From: Solirubrobacteraceae bacterium | GTDB taxonomy: Bacteria > Actinomycetota > Thermoleophilia > Solirubrobacterales > Solirubrobacteraceae | Assembly (NCBI GenBank): GCA_030038955.1 | Contig: JASHQV010000247.1 | Location: 1 to 7,860 of the forward strand | DNA: 7,860 bases | Direction: 5' to 3' | Shown: one piece after another, positions 6,067 to 7,860 of the stretch | Position numbering within the stretch: the stretch's first letter is position 1 | Layout of the letters: each line of letters opens with the position of its first letter | Position numbers and translations under genes: made by a program | Notes under the pieces: generated by a model | The model's input: the letters and a program-made list of their open reading frames with translations, nothing else | Database searches by the model: none | What the model was told of the DNA's origin: nothing

Positions 6067-6783
6067 TCAAGGCACCCAGCGCTCACCGGCCGGGGTGACG
6101 ACCAGCTCGTGGGTCAGCGCCCGCTGTCCCTGGCCGACGAGGAACTCCACGGCCCGCGCGATCTCGCCCATGTCGGCCAGCGACTCCTGCGGTCGATCGC
6201 CGACGAACGCAGCCGTCTTCGGCGACTCGATCGTCGCGTCGACCGCCAGCAGCGCCGCGTGGATCTGCTGCTCGCGCAGCTCCAGGGCCGCGGCCTGCAC
6301 GAGCGCGCGCGTGGCGAACGCACCGGCTGCCCACAGCCCCTTGCCCGGCATCGCCCGCCGCGACGACCCGCCGGTGATCTGGATCAGGCTGCCGCCACCG
6401 GCGCCGCGGAGCGCCCGGGCCCCCTCGGACAGGAACACGAACGCCTGCTCGGCGACCGCCACCGTCCAGCCCCGGAACGCATCCAGGTCTGCGTCGGCGA
6501 GCGGGCCGCCGCCAAACGGGCCGCCCGACGCCCGCGAGGCGCTGACCGCGTTGACGACGGCGTCGAGCCCGCCGAGCTCGCCGGCGGCGGCCTCCAGCGC
6601 CGCGCGCAGCTCGTGGGGGTCGGCCGCGTTAGCCTGCAGGGCGAGCACGCCCAAGCCGCGCACCCGTTCGAGGCTCTCCGGAGATCGCGCCACCGCCGCG
6701 GCCTTCCAGCCAAGGCCGGCGAAGTGCTCGGCAATCGCGCCGCCCAGGTTCCTGGCGCCCAGCACCACGATCGTGCCTGCCAC
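6067..6783 (-). CDS. Short-chain dehydrogenase/reductase-like protein lacking the YxxxK pair
   Basis: 238 residues with a Rossmann fold of the SDR family. The N-terminal strand and nucleotide loop are VVLGARNLGGAIAEHF (6-21), an atypical glycine motif. A 'NAVSA' segment (78-82) stands in place of NAG. The active-site helix region reads ITGGSSRRAMPGKGLWAAGAFATRAL: where SDR enzymes have Tyr-x3-Lys, this has Trp151 and Ala155, so the usual proton relay is absent. The tail ending in TPAGERWVP is SDR-like. GTG 6783 is used because the first beta strand begins at residue 4 and no upstream in-frame start is available nearby. It starts 10 bp after the marR stop, so the two are one transcript. It may be a nucleotide-binding or sensor protein rather than a classical oxidoreductase; no substrate can be named. 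Confidence 0.88.
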   Translation of the reverse strand: MAGTIVVLGARNLGGAIAEHFAGLGWKAAAVARSPESLERVRGLGVLALQANAADPHELRAALEAAAGELGGLDAVVNAVSASRASGGPFGGGPLADADLDAFRGWTVAVAEQAFVFLSEGARALRGAGGGSLIQITGGSSRRAMPGKGLWAAGAFATRALVQAAALELREQQIHAALLAVDATIESPKTAAFVGDRPQESLADMGEIARAVEFLVGQGQRALTHELVVTPAGERWVP

Positions 6784-6793
6784 GCGCTGAAGC

Positions 6794-7252
6794 CTACAGC
6801 TGGCAGATCAGCTCGGCGAGATGGTGGAGCAGGCGCTCGCTCTGATCGCGCTCGCCGGGCTCGAGTCGCTCGTACAGCGCCCGGCGCCGCGCCGCCAGCT
6901 GACGGCGCCTGCGCTCGAGCTGCGCGCGACCCCGCTTGGTCAGCGAAACGTGCACCGCCCGCCGATCGGCGGTGGAGCGGTCGCGGCGCAGCAGGCCAGC
7001 GCGCTCGAGCCCGTCCACCAGTCTCGTCGCCGTCGGCGCGGCGACCCCGGCCGCACCGGCCAGCTCCGAGATCGACAGCGCATCGGTGGCGGCCAGCGAC
7101 GACAGCAGGTAGTACTGGGCCAGCGTCAGCTCTCCCGGCGCGGTCTGTCCCCGCGCCTGGCTGCGGCGGATCGCGAGCACGAACTCGTCCCAGGCGCACG
7201 CGAACCGGTCGGCGGCATCCCGCTCGCCGTCCGCTCGTCCTCGTCCTGACAT
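6794..7252 (-). CDS. MarR family winged-helix transcriptional regulator
   Basis: 152 residues. Helical dimer segment at 12-34, then ELTLAQYYLLSSLA (41-54), the helix-turn-helix ISELAGAAGVAAPTATRLVDGLERAGLL (61-88) and the wing DRSTADRRAVHVSLTKRG (91-108) with the conserved D-x-R-x2. A long, Arg-rich C-terminal helix (RRRRQLAARRRALYERL) completes the dimer interface. ATG 7252 is preceded by AGGGAAGG (revcomp of 7259-7266), a good ribosome binding site. It is the first gene of a minus-strand pair with the SDR-like gene and is divergent from the small membrane protein. It probably represses one or both directions from the intergenic repeats. Cys19 and Cys150 are present, but no known redox-sensor pattern is evident. 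Confidence 0.94.
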   Translation of the reverse strand: MSGRGRADGERDAADRFACAWDEFVLAIRRSQARGQTAPGELTLAQYYLLSSLAATDALSISELAGAAGVAAPTATRLVDGLERAGLLRRDRSTADRRAVHVSLTKRGRAQLERRRRQLAARRRALYERLEPGERDQSERLLHHLAELICQL

Positions 7253-7258
7253 TCGCTG

Positions 7259-7319
7259 CCTTCCCTAATATTTAGTTTCCCTAATGAGTGTCTATACTAC
7301 GTGACAGAGGATTTCAAAG
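7259..7319. promoter_or_regulatory. marR / membrane-protein divergent promoter with candidate MarR operator
   Basis: AT-rich island. TTCCCTAAT occurs twice as a direct repeat (7261-7269 and 7277-7285, 16-bp period). CTAA-TAT-TTAG (7265-7275) is a perfect dyad, and TTAG-N5-CTAA (7272-7284) is a second one sharing the TTAG. On the plus strand TATACT (7293-7298) is a near-consensus -10, with a poor -35 TTTAGT (7271-7276) at 16 bp. On the minus strand TTGAAA (7317-7312) and TATAGA (7296-7291) sit 15 bp apart. The repeats lie in the plus core promoter and just downstream of the minus one, as expected of an autoregulating MarR. Site assignment is inferred. Confidence 0.5.
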
Positions 7320-7385
7320 TAACGACCGCTCTTCGAGAGGCCCCGTCTCTGATCCGAGCGGGACCCGGGGAGCGGATGAGTCCAC

Positions 7386-7392
7386 AGGAGGA
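7386..7392 (+). promoter_or_regulatory. Strong Shine-Dalgarno AGGAGGA deciding the start at 7396
   Basis: AGGAGGA lies three bases before ATG 7396. It settles the start of the membrane protein against the in-frame ATG at 7288, which sits inside the promoter region and would add 36 polar residues. Confidence 0.85.
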
Positions 7393-7395
7393 ACC

Positions 7396-7797
7396 ATGAG
7401 CATCCGGTATCTCTACAACATCGCGCTCGGCCTTGCGGCCGCTTTCCTGGTGGTCGCCACGCAGGCATTCGCCGCGCCCACCGTCGCCTGGCTGACGTTT
7501 GCGATCGCCACGGGCGCCACCATGATCGCGCTTGGCATGCTCACCCGCCGCGGACTGGGCCAGCGGATCCTAACGGGGCTCGGCGTCACGCTTGGCGCCT
7601 GGACGATCGTCGCCAGCCTGGTGTTCGTACCGACCACGGTCGTGTGGCTGGGATTCGCGTCGGCGCTGGCGTTCGCCGGTCTGGCACTCGCCGGGCTGAC
7701 GCTGCATGAGCTGACGACCGAGCGGGTCGTCCATTCGCTCGAGATCGAGGAGACCCCGGCTCGCCGTCGCGAGGAGGACACGCTGATCGCCGCGTGA
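7396..7797 (+). CDS. Small four-helix membrane protein with internal two-fold repeat
   Basis: 133 residues, four hydrophobic segments at about 7-26, 29-49, 58-78 and 82-104, then a charged cytoplasm-like tail (ELTTERVVHSLEIEETPARRREEDTLIAA). The two halves resemble each other: residues 20-36 (VATQAFAAPTVAWLTFA) and 72-88 (VASLVFVPTTVVWLGFA) match at 9 of 17 positions with a spacing of 52, including Trp32 and Trp84. This recalls small repeated two-helix membrane proteins such as the SPW-repeat group, but I do not recognise the exact family and assign no function. Its leader of roughly 90 nt is long, starting after the TATACT box at 7293. It is divergent from marR and ends 21 bp before a strong terminator hairpin, so it is likely a single-gene transcript. 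Confidence 0.86.
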   Translation: MSIRYLYNIALGLAAAFLVVATQAFAAPTVAWLTFAIATGATMIALGMLTRRGLGQRILTGLGVTLGAWTIVASLVFVPTTVVWLGFASALAFAGLALAGLTLHELTTERVVHSLEIEETPARRREEDTLIAA

Positions 7798-7818
7798 GGG
7801 ACCCGAGCGGCACCCCCG

Positions 7819-7851
7819 GAGGGGGCGGCGCCGTCGGCGCCGCCCCCTCTT
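7819..7851 (+). terminator. GC-rich hairpin terminator after the four-helix membrane protein
   Basis: GAGGGGGCGGCGCC (7819-7832) pairs perfectly with 7836-7849 across the 3-nt loop GTC: 14 bp, extended by one G-U pair. It is followed by only two or three T residues, so it is an intrinsic-like hairpin without a proper U tract, common in high-GC actinobacteria. It starts 21 bases after the stop codon. Confidence 0.75.
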
Positions 7852-7860
7852 CGCGTGCGC

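Noticed and set aside
6109..7275. Plus-strand ORF of about 388 codons opposite the SDR-like and marR genes
   Set aside because: Arg/Ala/Pro-rich shadow; the minus-strand frames encode clear SDR and MarR proteins with sensible starts and spacing.
7365..7395. GGATGAGTCC in the leader of the membrane protein as a hammerhead-like core
   Set aside because: The conserved CUGAUGA box is not matched and no GAAA partner or stems are present; it is chance similarity beside the ribosome binding site.

Overview
This is a very GC-rich bacterial window (roughly 70% GC or more by eye). Codons mostly end in G or C, GTG starts are frequent and genes are tightly packed. The gene styles and base composition suggest a high-GC actinobacterium, perhaps of the Thermoleophilia/Solirubrobacterales type. 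That placement is inference; no rRNA or other marker gene is present.

Layout: (1) 1-3694, plus strand, is a probable lipid-catabolism operon. It holds the 3' part of an acyl-CoA dehydrogenase gene, then a FadH-type 2,4-dienoyl-CoA reductase, then a DUF1810 protein whose GTG overlaps the fadH stop by 4 bp. The dehydrogenase carries an in-frame, diverged tandem duplication of its middle domain with a 483-bp period. (2) 3737-5001, minus strand, is a two-gene membrane module: a TSUP (TauE/SafE) anion transporter and a DUF1634 three-helix membrane protein, again with a 4-bp GTGA overlap. A LysR-type regulator (5072-6013, plus) is divergent from it across 70 bp that contain dyads. (3) 6067-7252, minus strand, is a MarR regulator followed after 10 bp by a short-chain dehydrogenase-like protein whose YxxxK catalytic pair is replaced by W...A. 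(4) 7396-7797, plus strand, is a small four-helix membrane protein with an internal two-fold repeat. It is divergent from marR across an AT-rich control region and is followed by a strong GC hairpin terminator.

The acyl-CoA dehydrogenase and FadH fit together as beta-oxidation of (poly)unsaturated acyl-CoAs. LysR/TSUP/DUF1634 looks like a self-contained, inducible export or import module for a sulfur-containing or organic anion. MarR/SDR-like/4-TM looks like a locally regulated module of unknown role.

The most unusual signals are the domain duplication in the dehydrogenase, three long perfect hairpins inside coding sequence (two in fadH, one in the DUF1810 gene), and the SDR with a lost active site. 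One of the coding hairpins has the same core arms as the terminator at the window end. I see no CRISPR, RNA gene, insertion sequence or clear defence system, and I cannot claim a complete new system from this window.
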